Source: UBA4742 sp963785815 (GTDB lineage Bacteria; Actinomycetota; Acidimicrobiia; Acidimicrobiales; Acidimicrobilacustridaceae). From it: a stretch of 64,000 nucleotides of DNA. The position numbers and the translations under genes were made by a program. Of this stretch, positions 1-8,980 are shown one piece after another; the first letter of the stretch is position 1; each line of letters starts with the position of its first letter. Below the pieces are notes generated by a model. The model was not told the origin of the DNA. It saw nothing but the letters and a program-made list of their open reading frames with translations, and ran no database searches. Location of the stretch: contig CAWAWN010000003.1 of NCBI GenBank assembly GCA_963785815.1, positions 1,240,001 to 1,304,000 on the forward strand. Reading direction: 5' to 3'.

Positions 1-48
1 TCCGTGCTCGATGTCTGCGGCACCACCCCCTGCACCGCCGTGCCCTAG
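1..48 (+). CDS. 3' end of an upstream gene (partial)
   Basis: The first 15 codons are open and end in TAG. Fourteen of the 15 codons end in G or C, which is the third-position pattern of the real genes in this window, and a strong hairpin follows 15 bases later. The residues (SVLDVCGTTPCTAVP) do not identify a family. It could be the partner of the thiolase downstream, but nothing in 15 residues shows that. Confidence 0.5.
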   Translation, partial: SVLDVCGTTPCTAVP

Positions 49-62
49 AACCAGCCACGACC

Positions 63-101
63 GGCGGCAACCAGTTGCCCACAGGGTACGTGGTTGCCGC
101 C
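63..101 (+). terminator. 39-bp hairpin element, copy 1
   Basis: An 11-bp perfect inverted repeat (GGCGGCAACCA / TGGTTGCCGCC) closes a 17-nt loop just after the stop of the partial upstream gene. No T-tract follows, as is common in GC-rich actinobacteria. A second element of exactly the same length and with the same ends lies at 34523-34561, so this may be a dispersed repeat that also works as a terminator. Confidence 0.5.
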
Positions 102-120
102 GCTCAGCTGGGTGAGCAAA

Positions 121-151
121 CCTGACACGCGTGTCAGGTCACTTGTAGGGT
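121..151 (+). promoter_or_regulatory. TetR-type operator and -10 element of the thiolase gene
   Basis: CCTGACACGCGTGTCAGG (121-138) is a perfect 18-bp palindrome. It is followed 7 nt later by the -10 hexamer TAGGGT (146-151), and the ATG of the thiolase comes 6 nt after that, so the transcript is probably leaderless. The palindrome covers the -35/spacer position. Close copies at 8981-8998 and 9713-9730 flank the tetR gene, which makes the TetR protein of this window the likely binder (inference). Confidence 0.7.
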
Positions 152-157
152 GAGCGC

Positions 158-1319
158 ATGAACCGACGGGTCGCCATCGCCGGGGTCGCGCTGTCCGACA
201 TCGGTCGTGTCGACGACCTCACCCCCTATCACCTGCACGCGCAGGCCGTGCGCCGAGCGGTGGCCGACGCCGGTCTGACCAAGGACGACGTGGACGGGTT
301 CGCCTCCCACGGCACGGGCACGCTGCCGCCGATCGAGGTGGCCGAGTACCTGGGGCTCAAGCCGTCCTGGATCGACTCCACCGGGGTGGGCGGGGGGACC
401 TGGGAGATCATGGCGGCCCACGCCGTCGACGCCATCGCCGCCGGCCACGCCGACGTGGTGGTGCTGGCCTACGGGTCCACCACCCGGGCCGACCTCAAGA
501 AGGGCCGGCGCACCGCCAACCTCAGCTTCGGGGCACGCGGTCCCATCCAGTACGAGGTGCCCTACGGGCACACGTTGATCGCCAAGTACGGCATGGCCAC
601 CAACCGCCACCGCCACGACTACGGCACCACCATGGAGCAGCTGGCCGAGATCGCCGTGTCGCACCGCTACAACGCCGGCTTCAACCCCGACGCCTACTAC
701 CGCGACCCGATCACCATCGACGAGGTGCAGTCCGGGCGGATGATCGCCGATCCCTTCACCAAGCTGCACTGCTGCATCCGCTCCGATGGCGGCTGCGCGG
801 TGGTGCTGGTGGCCGAGGACCGGGTGGCCGACCTGCGCACCGCGCCGGTGTGGGTGCTGGGCTCGGGCCAGGCCGTGTCGCACACCACCATGTCGGAGTG
901 GGACGACTTCACCACCGGGCCGGCCGCGGTGTCCGGTGCGCACGCCTTCGCCCGAGCCGGGGTGAGCCGCGACGACATCGACCTCTGCTGCATCTACGAC
1001 GCCTTCACCTTCATGGTGCTCGAGACCCTCGAGGACCTCGGCTTCTGCCCGAAGGGCGAGGGCGGTCCCTTCGTGTCCGACGGCAGGCTGCGCCTGGGCG
1101 GCGCGCTGCCCACCAACCCCGACGGCGGTGGCCTGTCGGCCTGCCACCCGGGCATGCGGGGCCTGTTCCTGCTGGTGGAGGCCACCCGCCAGCTGCGCCA
1201 GCGAGTACGCGGCCACCGGCGCGCCGGAACGGCAGGTGGCCGATGCCGAGCTGGCCTGCGTGTCGGGCACCGGCGGCTGGTTCTGCGCCAACGGCACGAT
1301 GATCCTGGGCCGCAACTGA
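158..1319 (+). CDS. Thiolase-like acetyl-CoA acetyltransferase / lipid-transfer protein, frameshifted
   Basis: The product is a thiolase-fold protein of the SCPx / lipid-transfer type, normally about 385 residues. The N-terminal half carries the loop STGVGGGTWE where a biosynthetic thiolase would have its nucleophilic cysteine; that cysteine is absent, as in thiolase-like aldolases and lipid-transfer proteins. The C-terminal half has ACHPGMRG (the conserved His) and then CVSGTGGWF. The frame breaks near base 1200: residues up to VEATRQLR are in one frame, and EYAATGAPERQV through the end NGTMILGRN are in another, consistent with one extra base. It may be a sequencing error or a true inactivation. 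It has its own TetR-operator promoter and a leaderless start, and probably performs thiolytic or retro-aldol cleavage in the catabolic pathway next door (inference). Confidence 0.75.
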
Positions 1320-1362
1320 GCCCAGCCCCGACGCTCGAGGTGAGCAGGGGGAACGGGCTCAG
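1316..1362. terminator. Inverted repeat spanning both stop codons
   Basis: CTGAGCCC and GGGCTCAG form an 8-bp stem that includes the stop codon of the thiolase on one arm and the stop of the LLM oxidoreductase on the other. The two genes converge here, so it may end transcription both ways. The 31-nt loop makes it a weak candidate. Confidence 0.35.
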
Positions 1363-2354
1363 ATCGAGAGCTTGGGGGCGACCTCGCCGATGAAGCGCCG
1401 CAGGGTCTCGTCGCTCGGGTAGTCGCGCAGCCAGACGATGAACTGGCGGCAGCCGGCGTCCACGTAGGCCTGCGCCTTCTCCGCCACCTGCTCGACGGTG
1501 CCCACCAGGCTGTCGCGCAGGTAGCCGTCCACGTCGTCGCTGCCCGAGAGGTGTCCGCCACCGGGTGTCTGGCACCAGGCCCGGGCCTCGGCGTCGGTGT
1601 CGAAGATCCGGCAGTCCGGGCCGTGGGTGCGCACGATCTCGTCGGGGTCTCGGCCGATGTCGTCGCAGTAGCCGGCCAGCAGCTGGGACTTGCGCCGGAA
1701 GGCCTCGATGTCGGCCTGCCAGTTGGTCAGGTCGGCGTGACGGGCGGCGATGCGCAGGGTCACCTGCTCCCCACCTCCGCCCACCAGGATGGGAGGCGGT
1801 TGCTGGATGGGCTTGGGGTCGCAGAAGGCGCCGTCGAGGTGCAGGTGCGCGCCGTCGAAGGACACCGTCTCCTCGGACCACAGGCGGGGGATGACCTCCA
1901 GGGCCTCATCCAGGATGCGCAGCCGCTCACGGGCGGTCGGGAACTCCCAGCCGTAGGCCTGGTACTCGCGCTCGTACCAACCGGCGCCGAGGCCGAACAC
2001 CAACCGGCCGCCCGAGTAGACGTCCAGGCAGGCAGCCTCCTTGGCCAACAGGCCCACGTTGCGGTAGGCGGCACAGGTCACCAGCTGGCCCAGCCCCACC
2101 CGCGACGTCTGCTGGGACAGCGCCGAGAGCATGGTGAAGGCCTCGAACATGTGGGTGGGCTCGCGGCGGGGGACCGTCTCCACGTGGTCGTACACCCAGA
2201 TGTGGTCGTAGCCCAGCTCCTCGGCCAGCCGGGCCAGCTCCACCGACCGGGCCCAGGCATCGGCCGCCGACCACCCCGTGTACTCGAGCTTCCAGCCCTG
2301 GGGCACGAACACCCCGAACTCGAGGTGGTCCTGGCCCGGGTGCGCCGGGCTCAC
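1359..2354 (-). CDS. LLM-class F420-dependent oxidoreductase
   Basis: A 331-residue luciferase-like monooxygenase-family protein, predicted TIM barrel. It begins with an FGVFVPQGW-type strand, then WARSVELARLAEELGYDHIWVYDH, and contains SGGRLVFGLGAGWYEREYQAYG and PPPILVGGGGEQ, all typical of the F420-dependent branch; F420 use is inferred from the family and from npdG in the same window. The GTG start was chosen because it overlaps the VOC stop by 4 nt (GTGA) and removes a long non-homologous extension. It is the last gene of the transporter-dehydrogenase operon and probably oxidises or reduces a pathway intermediate. The substrate is unknown. Confidence 0.85.
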   Translation of the reverse strand: MSPAHPGQDHLEFGVFVPQGWKLEYTGWSAADAWARSVELARLAEELGYDHIWVYDHVETVPRREPTHMFEAFTMLSALSQQTSRVGLGQLVTCAAYRNVGLLAKEAACLDVYSGGRLVFGLGAGWYEREYQAYGWEFPTARERLRILDEALEVIPRLWSEETVSFDGAHLHLDGAFCDPKPIQQPPPILVGGGGEQVTLRIAARHADLTNWQADIEAFRRKSQLLAGYCDDIGRDPDEIVRTHGPDCRIFDTDAEARAWCQTPGGGHLSGSDDVDGYLRDSLVGTVEQVAEKAQAYVDAGCRQFIVWLRDYPSDETLRRFIGEVAPKLSI

Positions 2355-2797
2355 TTGACGAACTCCCACCACTGGAACTCGCACATCATGGGCAGCAGGT
2401 ACCTCACGTAGATGGAGTGGATCTTGATCATGCCCTGGTCGTCGCAGGCCAGGTCCACCAGGTCGACGCGGTCGTCGTGCTCGCGGAAGGCCACGGCCCG
2501 GTCCCGGATGCCGACGAGCTCGTCGAGGTTGCCCACGGCGAAGCCGAAGTGATCCATCCGCGGGCACGACATGGGCTCGTCCTCGGCGATCAGGAAGATG
2601 AACTGGTCCCAGTGCACGCACGACAGGATCAGGCGGTGTCGGTCCTCGGTCATGGTGGGCATCTCGGTGAAGCCCATGACGTCGCCCCAGAAGCGGCAGA
2701 TGTCGCCCCGGCCGCTCTCGTCCAGCAGGTCGGCGGGCACGCTCATGGCCACGTGGTTGAACCGGGGGTTGCCGCTCGGGTAGTAGGCGTGGGTCAC
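2351..2797 (-). CDS. VOC family protein (glyoxalase / extradiol dioxygenase fold)
   Basis: A 148-residue vicinal-oxygen-chelate protein. Two beta-alpha-beta-beta modules are visible: RFNHVAMSV with the first candidate metal His, and MDHFGFAVG with the second; the acidic FQWWEF near the end may give the third ligand. The GTG start has a strong ribosome binding site (AAGGAGG, 6 nt upstream) and overlaps the stop of the alcohol dehydrogenase by 4 nt. The downstream LLM gene overlaps in the same way, so the three are translated together. A ring-cleaving dioxygenase, isomerase or lyase is possible; the sequence alone does not choose between them. Confidence 0.8.
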   Translation of the reverse strand: MTHAYYPSGNPRFNHVAMSVPADLLDESGRGDICRFWGDVMGFTEMPTMTEDRHRLILSCVHWDQFIFLIAEDEPMSCPRMDHFGFAVGNLDELVGIRDRAVAFREHDDRVDLVDLACDDQGMIKIHSIYVRYLLPMMCEFQWWEFVK

Positions 2798-3900
2798 GAT
2801 TCGCCTCCTTCGGGACGATCTGCTCGCTGCGGCACCACCATGGCCTTGGCCGCGATCCGGCCCTGGGCCAGGTCCTGGAGGGCCTCGAGCAGGTGGTCGA
2901 TGGGGATGTCGTCGGGGGCGATCAGCTCGTCGGTGGGGAAGGCCTCGTCGGCCAGGAGCTCGAGCGCCCGGTCGAAGCCGTCCAGGTCGTAGACGAACGA
3001 CCCGGTGACGGTCAGCTCGTTGAGCAGCATGCGGTTGGGGTCGAAGGTGGGGGCCTCGATGCCGGCGCCGACCATGACCATGCGCCCGCCCCGGCGCAGC
3101 TGGTTGAACCCGGTCTCCATGGCCACCTTCTTGCCCGAGCACTCCAGCACGACGTCATAGGCCGTGGGCGCGATCCGGTCCGGCTCCCACGGTGGGTAGA
3201 TCTCCAGCTCGGCCGGATCGATGACCTGGTCGGCTCCCAGGCGCCGGGCCAGGTCCTGGCGCACCGCGCCGGGCTCGGCCACCGTGATGGGCCCGAGCCC
3301 GCGGGTCACCAGCGCCGCCACCGACAGGGCGCCGATGGGTCCGGCGCCGAGCACCAGCACCGAGTCGCCCGGTTCGATCTCACCGCGGGTGATGCCGTGC
3401 AGGGAGACGGCGAGCGGTTCGGCCAGAGCCGCAGCCCGGGGGTCGAGCCCGTCGGGCAGGCGCAACAGCGAGCGCTCGTCGACCACGATGTAGCCGGCGA
3501 AGGCGCCGTCGGTGTGGGTGTCCTCCGACATGGAGTGGGCCCGGTTCTCGCACTGGGACGGCTTGCCCTCCAGGCAGCGCTTGCACCGCCCGCACTTGGG
3601 GGACGGTCCGCCGACCACGCCGTCGCCCACCCTCCAGCGCTCGACGCCGTCCCCCACCGCGGCCACCACGCCGCTCCACTCGTGGCCCTCGACCGCCCCC
3701 GGCTTGCCCCAGCCCTCGAGGATGACGTGGATGTCCGAGCCGCAGATGCCGCAGTGGCCCACCTCCACCAGCACCTGCCCCGGGCCGGGTCGGGGCACGG
3801 GCCGCTCCTCGACGGTGATCTCGCCCTTGCCGGTGTGCACGGCGGCCGGCATGGTGGCAGGCAGCGCCTGGGGATCCGGCAGCGCCTCGGTGTTGGTCAC
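2794..3900 (-). CDS. Zinc-dependent medium-chain alcohol dehydrogenase
   Basis: A 368-residue MDR-family dehydrogenase. Catalytic zinc ligands are C50 (HCGICGSD) and the GHEW motif near 73; the structural zinc lobe has four cysteines (C103, C106, C109, C117). The Rossmann motif VLGAGPIGAL begins near residue 187. The protein resembles the threonine dehydrogenase/sorbitol dehydrogenase branch more than simple ethanol dehydrogenases. The start is GTG with GGAGGAG upstream. It follows the LivF-type ATPase by 38 nt and overlaps the VOC gene, so it is likely part of the TetR-controlled operon, oxidising a hydroxylated intermediate to a ketone (inference). Confidence 0.85.
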   Translation of the reverse strand: MTNTEALPDPQALPATMPAAVHTGKGEITVEERPVPRPGPGQVLVEVGHCGICGSDIHVILEGWGKPGAVEGHEWSGVVAAVGDGVERWRVGDGVVGGPSPKCGRCKRCLEGKPSQCENRAHSMSEDTHTDGAFAGYIVVDERSLLRLPDGLDPRAAALAEPLAVSLHGITRGEIEPGDSVLVLGAGPIGALSVAALVTRGLGPITVAEPGAVRQDLARRLGADQVIDPAELEIYPPWEPDRIAPTAYDVVLECSGKKVAMETGFNQLRRGGRMVMVGAGIEAPTFDPNRMLLNELTVTGSFVYDLDGFDRALELLADEAFPTDELIAPDDIPIDHLLEALQDLAQGRIAAKAMVVPQRADRPEGGES

Positions 3901-3938
3901 GGCGTCTCCTCCAGCAGGACGACTCTCAGCGGAACGGC

Positions 3939-4691
3939 TCAGCGGAACGATTCGGCGGTGGCATCGATCTGGTCGGGCGAACCGCTCGAGGTGATCTGCC
4001 CGCGCTCGAGCACGATCACGTGGTCGGCCAGGGCCAGGGCGTGCTCGACCTGTTGCTCGATGACCAGAAGGGCCGTGCCCGCGGCCAGGATGCGGCGCAG
4101 CACGTCGTAGACCTCGTTGGTGACGATGGGGGCCAGGCCGAGCGAGAGCTCGTCGGCGATGAGCAGCTCGGGCTCGAGCACGAGCACCCGGGCCAGGGTG
4201 AGCATGCGCTGCTCGCCACCCGAGAGCGAGCCGGCTTCCTGCCGGCGTCGCTCGCCCAGGCGGGGGAACAGCTCGTAGGCCTTGTCCAGGGCCGGCCCCT
4301 GACCGGCGCGGCCGAACTGGCGTCGGAAGGGCAGCACCAGGTTCTCCTCGACCGACAGCGTGCCGAAGACCGAGCGGCCCTCGGGGGCGTGGGCGATGCC
4401 GGCCCGGGCGAACTCGTGCGCCTCGCGGCCGGTCAGGTCGTCGCCGCCGACCCGCACCCGCCCGGCGCTGGGCGCCACCAGCCCGGACGCCACGCGGGCC
4501 AGCGTGGTCTTGCCCACGCCGTTGGGCCCGATGACGGCGACGGCCTGCGCCGCCCCGATGGTCAACGAGATGCCGAACAGGGCCCGGAACTGGTTGTAGC
4601 CGGCATAGACGTCGTCGAGCTCCAGCACCGGGGCCTCGGTGCCCGGGTCACTCGGCGTGCCGGTGGTGCCCGGCTCGACCGCGGCCGTCAC
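3939..4691 (-). CDS. Branched-chain-type ABC transporter ATPase, LivF-like
   Basis: A 250-residue cytoplasmic ATPase of the hydrophobic amino-acid uptake (HAAT) class. Walker A GPNGVGKTT is near residue 55, the signature is LSGGEQRM, Walker B is LLIADELSLGLAP, and the switch His lies in the following VIEQQVEHAL segment. The ADELSLGLAP sequence is characteristic of LivF. The GTG start overlaps the stop of the LivG-like gene by 4 nt; an upstream in-frame extension was rejected because it does not look like protein. It pairs with the next gene to power import by the LivHM permease. Confidence 0.9.
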   Translation of the reverse strand: MTAAVEPGTTGTPSDPGTEAPVLELDDVYAGYNQFRALFGISLTIGAAQAVAVIGPNGVGKTTLARVASGLVAPSAGRVRVGGDDLTGREAHEFARAGIAHAPEGRSVFGTLSVEENLVLPFRRQFGRAGQGPALDKAYELFPRLGERRRQEAGSLSGGEQRMLTLARVLVLEPELLIADELSLGLAPIVTNEVYDVLRRILAAGTALLVIEQQVEHALALADHVIVLERGQITSSGSPDQIDATAESFR

Positions 4692-5446
4692 TCGGCCCCC
4701 AGGTAGGCCATGCGCACCGCCGGGTCGGCCAGGACCTCGCGGGTCAGGCCCTCGGCGATGAGCTTGCCGCAGTCGAGCACGTAGGTGCGCGCCGCCAACC
4801 GCTCGACGAAGGGCACGTCGTGCTCGCACAGCAGGATGGCCACCTCCCGCTCCGACTGCACCTGTTCGAGCACCTCGGCCATGGCCATGGTCTCGTGGCC
4901 GTCGAGGCCCGACGAGGGCTCGTCCAGGAACAGCAGGCGGGGTTGGCACACCAGGGCGCGGGCCAGCTCCACCAAGCGGCCCCGGCCCAGCGGCAGCGAC
5001 TGGGCCGGCGCGTCGGCCTCCGCCTGCAGACCGACCAGCTCGAGCACGGCCTCGGCCCGGGCCTGCTCGTCGGCGCTGGGCTTGGACCGGGCGGTGAGGT
5101 CGCGCCACAGGCCGCCCCGCCGCCGCTGGGCCCGGTCGGCCACCAACAGGTGCTCGCGCACGGTGAGGCCGCCGAAGAGCTCGATGCGCTGGAAGGTTCG
5201 GGCCACACCCAGGCGGGCCCGCCGGAACGGCGCCATGCCCCGTAGGTCGCGCCCATCGAGGCGCACCCGCCCGCCGTCGGGGTCGATGACCCCGGCCAGG
5301 CAGTTGAACAGGGTGGTCTTGCCCGCCCCGTTCGGGCCGATCAGGCCGACCAGCTCGCCGGCCCCGACCTCGAGGGACACGTCGACCAGGGCGGCGATGC
5401 CGCTGAACCGCTTGGAGATGTCGGTCGCCTCCAGCATGGCCGTCAT
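4688..5446 (-). CDS. Branched-chain-type ABC transporter ATPase, LivG-like
   Basis: A 252-residue ATPase with Walker A GPNGAGKTT near residue 37, the LivG-type ARTFQRIELF Q-loop, Walker B LLFLDEPSSGLD and switch His in LLCEHDVPFV. The signature helix reads LPLGRGRLVELARAL rather than the usual LSGGQ or LPYGQQR form, so it is degenerate although the gene is otherwise intact. The ATG overlaps the permease stop by 4 nt (ATGA). It forms the ATPase pair with the LivF-like protein. Confidence 0.9.
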   Translation of the reverse strand: MTAMLEATDISKRFSGIAALVDVSLEVGAGELVGLIGPNGAGKTTLFNCLAGVIDPDGGRVRLDGRDLRGMAPFRRARLGVARTFQRIELFGGLTVREHLLVADRAQRRRGGLWRDLTARSKPSADEQARAEAVLELVGLQAEADAPAQSLPLGRGRLVELARALVCQPRLLFLDEPSSGLDGHETMAMAEVLEQVQSEREVAILLCEHDVPFVERLAARTYVLDCGKLIAEGLTREVLADPAVRMAYLGAE

Positions 5447-7563
5447 CCCGGGGCCTCGGCCGTCGTCGGCTGCCCGCTGGCCGGGCCCGCGCCGTTCGCC
5501 GCGCCCGGCGGGCCGGCGGACGCCGCCACCACGCCGGTGGGGCCGCCCGGGTTGGAGGCGGACGGGTCGCGTCGGAACCGCTCGAAGAAGCGGACGGTCT
5601 TCTGGATGCTGGCCGTCGTCTGCGCCTCGATGATGCCCTCGGGGTGCTTGGCGTAGGTGAAGGCGCCGAAGCCGAACAGGACGAAGGCCACCCCGTTGGC
5701 CCAGCTGGTGTTGACGAAGCTCCAGTAGCCGTTCAGCCACGTGAACAGCTTGATCAGCAAGGCGGGGAGGAGGAAGAAGGTGATGCCCGACGTGGTGGCC
5801 GACTGCACCAGACGCGAGCCGGCGGTGATGACCAGGACGACCCACACCAGGGCGGCGAAGAACTCGAAGTCGACGCTGTAGCTGGCCTGGCGGTGGAAGC
5901 TGGCCAGCAGACCGCCGCCGAACCCGGCCACCGCCGCGCCCACGGTGAACACGATGAGGCGTTGGCGGGTGGCGCTGATGCCCACCGCGGCGGCGGCCGA
6001 CTCGCTGCCGCGCACGGCGTCGAGGAAGCGACCGGTCGTCCCCTGGCGGATGGCGATGGTGGCGATGCCGAACAGGGCCAGGATGATGGCGGCCAGGACC
6101 AGGAAGGCGCGGTCGGATTCGAAGCTGATGGGGCCCAGGGCGCTGGGCCGGGGCACGGTCAGGGGCAGGGTGCCGTTGCCCCCGCTCACCCAGGTGAGCG
6201 GCACCATCACCCCGGCGAAGAACAGGGCGAAGGCCAGGGTGGCCAGGGCCGCGTAGATGCCCGGCAGGCGGATGACGGCCAGGCCCAGCACCGCGCCGAC
6301 CACCGCGGCCACCAGCGCGCCGATGACCATGGCGCCGAGCACCGGCACGTTGTGCTGGGCGGCGAGCTGGGCGGTGGCGAAGGCGCCGATGGCGGCGAAC
6401 ACGCCCTGGCACAGCGAGATGGTGCCGCCCACGCCGGTGGTCAGCACGATGGACAGCATGATGACGGCCAGGCACACGCCACCGACCACCTGGATCAACC
6501 AGTAGCCGTTGAGCACCCACAGGCACAGCGCCAGGCCGACCACGACCACGGTGCCGGCGAAGATGCGGGTGGCCAGGGTCATCCACGGCGGGCGCACCAA
6601 GGCGGCTGGCGGGGCGGCTGGGGGGTCGACACCGCCGAGCGGGTCGGTGGTCGGGCGCCGGCGCCGGATGCTGGGCTTGACCAGCAGCAACACGAACAGC
6701 ACCACGAAGGGCAACGAGGGCCGCAGGCCGGTGGACAGCACGCTGCCGGTGGGCAGGAACCCGGCTAGCTCGGCCTGCAGGATGCCGAGGCCGAGGCCGC
6801 CCAGCACGGCGAAGGGGATGCTGGTCAGGTTGCCCAGCACCGAGGCGGCGATGGCGGCCACCAGCAGGGCGAAGAAGTCGTTCGAGTCGAGCTGGGCGAA
6901 CAGCGGGGCGATGAGCACGCCGGCCAGCGCGGCCAGCATGCTCGACAGGATCCACGACGAGAGGGCCACCCGCTCGGCGTCGACCCCTTGGAGCTGGAGC
7001 AGCCGGGGGCTCTCCACCACGGCCCGCATGCGCAGGCCGAGCGTGCCCCGTCGGAACAGCACGATGAGGAACACCACCACCGCCACCGTGCAGATGATGG
7101 TGGCGATCTGGTTGGCGTCGAGCACGTACTGGCCGGACTTGGGCCACAGGAAGTCGATGGCGTCGCGGACCGGGGCCAGCGGCGGCGGGTCGATCTTGGC
7201 GGTGTTGCCGATGAAGAGCTGCACGATGGACGGCAGCGCCACCAGCAGGCCGAGCGAGGTGACCAGCTTGGCCAGGGGCGTGGCTGTGCGTTGGTGGCGG
7301 TAGAGGAACCGGTCGAGGCCCCAGGCGATGGCCGCCCCGAGCACCACGACGGCCAGCAGCGCGGCGGGGAGCAACGGCCAGTCGTGCTCCCGCCGCAGCA
7401 CGTAGAAGAGTGCCGCCGAGGCGTACGCCTGGGCCGCGAAGGCCAGGTTGAACACGCCCGACGTCTTGTAGTTGAGGGTGAGCCCCACGGCCAGCAGCGC
7501 GAACACGCACCCCAGCGGGATGCCGCGCACGGCGTACTGCAAGAGGTTCGACAGGTTGCTCAC
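5443..7563 (-). CDS. Fused LivH-LivM ABC transporter permease
   Basis: A 706-residue membrane protein that joins the two permeases usually encoded separately. Residues 1-290 are LivH-like (hydrophobic helices, NYKTSGVFNLAFAAQAYAS); after a charged linker (VKPSIRRRRPTTDPL), residues 330-640 are LivM-like (TTGVGGTISLCQGVFAAIGAF, LAVIRLPGIYAALATLAFAL, and the EAA-like GISATRQRLIVFTVGAA). About 16-18 membrane spans are expected. The C-terminal 60 residues are Ala/Pro/Gly rich and probably cytoplasmic. The start is GTG with only a weak ribosome binding site, 19 nt after the binding-protein stop. Confidence 0.9.
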   Translation of the reverse strand: MSNLSNLLQYAVRGIPLGCVFALLAVGLTLNYKTSGVFNLAFAAQAYASAALFYVLRREHDWPLLPAALLAVVVLGAAIAWGLDRFLYRHQRTATPLAKLVTSLGLLVALPSIVQLFIGNTAKIDPPPLAPVRDAIDFLWPKSGQYVLDANQIATIICTVAVVVFLIVLFRRGTLGLRMRAVVESPRLLQLQGVDAERVALSSWILSSMLAALAGVLIAPLFAQLDSNDFFALLVAAIAASVLGNLTSIPFAVLGGLGLGILQAELAGFLPTGSVLSTGLRPSLPFVVLFVLLLVKPSIRRRRPTTDPLGGVDPPAAPPAALVRPPWMTLATRIFAGTVVVVGLALCLWVLNGYWLIQVVGGVCLAVIMLSIVLTTGVGGTISLCQGVFAAIGAFATAQLAAQHNVPVLGAMVIGALVAAVVGAVLGLAVIRLPGIYAALATLAFALFFAGVMVPLTWVSGGNGTLPLTVPRPSALGPISFESDRAFLVLAAIILALFGIATIAIRQGTTGRFLDAVRGSESAAAAVGISATRQRLIVFTVGAAVAGFGGGLLASFHRQASYSVDFEFFAALVWVVLVITAGSRLVQSATTSGITFFLLPALLIKLFTWLNGYWSFVNTSWANGVAFVLFGFGAFTYAKHPEGIIEAQTTASIQKTVRFFERFRRDPSASNPGGPTGVVAASAGPPGAANGAGPASGQPTTAEAPG

Positions 7564-7582
7564 GGAGCGCTGGGGAGCCTGG

Positions 7583-8944
7583 TCAGCCGGAGTACTCGGA
7601 TGACAGCTTCCCGCCCTGGTACAGCACGCAGACGAACGGCTTGCCCGGCTTGGAGTAGTTCATCACGTACTTGCTGTTCTGGATGGTGGACAGGAACTGG
7701 CAGTACGTGCCGTCGGTTCCGGTGTGGGCCACCGTCCAGTTGACGCCGTTGAGCAGGCCGTTGGCCTGGTACCGGGTCATCTTGTTGATGGCGTTCATGA
7801 GCGCCTGGCGGCTGAAGTTGGGGCCGGCAGCCTTGAGGCCGTTGTAGAACAGGTCGGCGTTCAGCCAGCCGTTCATGGACTGCTCGTTGGGCGTGCTGGT
7901 CACGGTCTTGATCCACTTGAGGTAGTTGGCCAGGCCCGCCGGCTGGGGGGTCAGCTCGAACTGGGTGAAGTCGGTGCGCACCACCGAACCCTGGAACAGG
8001 CTGCCGTAGGCGTCGAGGAACTGCTGGTCGTAGCCGTCGGGCAGGTACTGGGTGGCGTCGACCTGCTGCTTGCGCATCTCCTTGGCCAGCGTCACCACCC
8101 CGGTGGTGTCCATGCAGGTGGCCACCATGTCGACGCCGGCCTGCTTCATCTTGGACACCTGCACCGACAGGTCGGCGACGCCGAAGGCCAGCGACTCGTC
8201 ATCGAAGACGACCTTGGCGTCCGCTGCCGCCCCGTACTTGTTGAAGCTGTTCTTCACCCCGGTGGCGCAGTCGGACGATTGGGCCACCGAGTAGGCCAGC
8301 AGCCCGATCTTGTGGGCCTTCTTGGTCTGGGCCAGCCAGGGCAGCACGGGCGTGGCATCGGTGATGCCCAGATACGAGCCGCTCTCGCCGAACATGTTGA
8401 GCCGGGGCTCGGCGGCCGTGCCCTGCCACTCGCCGTTGATGGCCCAACCGAAGGTGGGGATGTTCTGGTCGACCAGGGTCTGGGCGCCGCTGAACAGCAG
8501 CACCGAGACCGGCAGCACCGCGAACACGTTGGACTGGACCAGCTGCTCGACCTGGGCCTGGTTCTGACCCAGCTGGTCGTCCAACTTCTGGGACAGCACC
8601 AGCTTGCGGCCGTAGATGCCGCCCTGGGCGTTGATCATGTTGAAGTAGGCCTGGACGCCTTTGAACGAGTCGCCGTACACGCTGCCCAGCGGGTTGTTGG
8701 AGATCGAGGCCACGCCACCCACCGAGATCTGCGTGGCGGACACGCCCGGCGCGTTGACGGCCGGCTCGTTGCCCGATGCCGTGCCGGTCGGTCCGGTGGT
8801 GGTGGAGCTGCTGGCCGTCTTCGTGCCCGAGCTGTTGCCGCAGGCCGCAGCCGCCAGGGCCAGGGCCGCGACCATGACCAGGGCGGCGGTGCCGGCGCGG
8901 CGACCTCGTCGCGGTGCGGCCATTGCATCGGTCGTGCTGGTCAC
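7583..8944 (-). CDS. ABC transporter substrate-binding lipoprotein (branched-chain type)
   Basis: A 453-residue type-I periplasmic-binding-fold protein, exported and lipid-anchored. The signal is Arg-rich (RRGRR), followed by a hydrophobic stretch and the lipobox LAAAAC, then a Ser/Thr-rich linker. Mature features include GVSATQISVGGVASISNNPLG and AYFNMINAQGG, typical of Leu/Ile/Val-binding relatives. The GTG at 8944 was preferred over an upstream GTG because GGGGAGG sits 5 nt before it. The promoter (TATGCT, 9002-8997) and TetR-type operator lie directly upstream. Context with an acyl-CoA synthetase suggests a hydrophobic carboxylate ligand rather than an amino acid (inference). Confidence 0.9.
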   Translation of the reverse strand: MTSTTDAMAAPRRGRRAGTAALVMVAALALAAAACGNSSGTKTASSSTTTGPTGTASGNEPAVNAPGVSATQISVGGVASISNNPLGSVYGDSFKGVQAYFNMINAQGGIYGRKLVLSQKLDDQLGQNQAQVEQLVQSNVFAVLPVSVLLFSGAQTLVDQNIPTFGWAINGEWQGTAAEPRLNMFGESGSYLGITDATPVLPWLAQTKKAHKIGLLAYSVAQSSDCATGVKNSFNKYGAAADAKVVFDDESLAFGVADLSVQVSKMKQAGVDMVATCMDTTGVVTLAKEMRKQQVDATQYLPDGYDQQFLDAYGSLFQGSVVRTDFTQFELTPQPAGLANYLKWIKTVTSTPNEQSMNGWLNADLFYNGLKAAGPNFSRQALMNAINKMTRYQANGLLNGVNWTVAHTGTDGTYCQFLSTIQNSKYVMNYSKPGKPFVCVLYQGGKLSSEYSG

Positions 8945-8980
8945 TCGGACCTCCCCGTGGAACGACACATTCCCCCAAAA

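Noticed and set aside
8945..8968. Upstream GTG as start of the substrate-binding lipoprotein
   Set aside because: A strong ribosome binding site (GGGGAGG) is placed for the GTG at 8944, and the extra residues would precede a normal lipoprotein signal.
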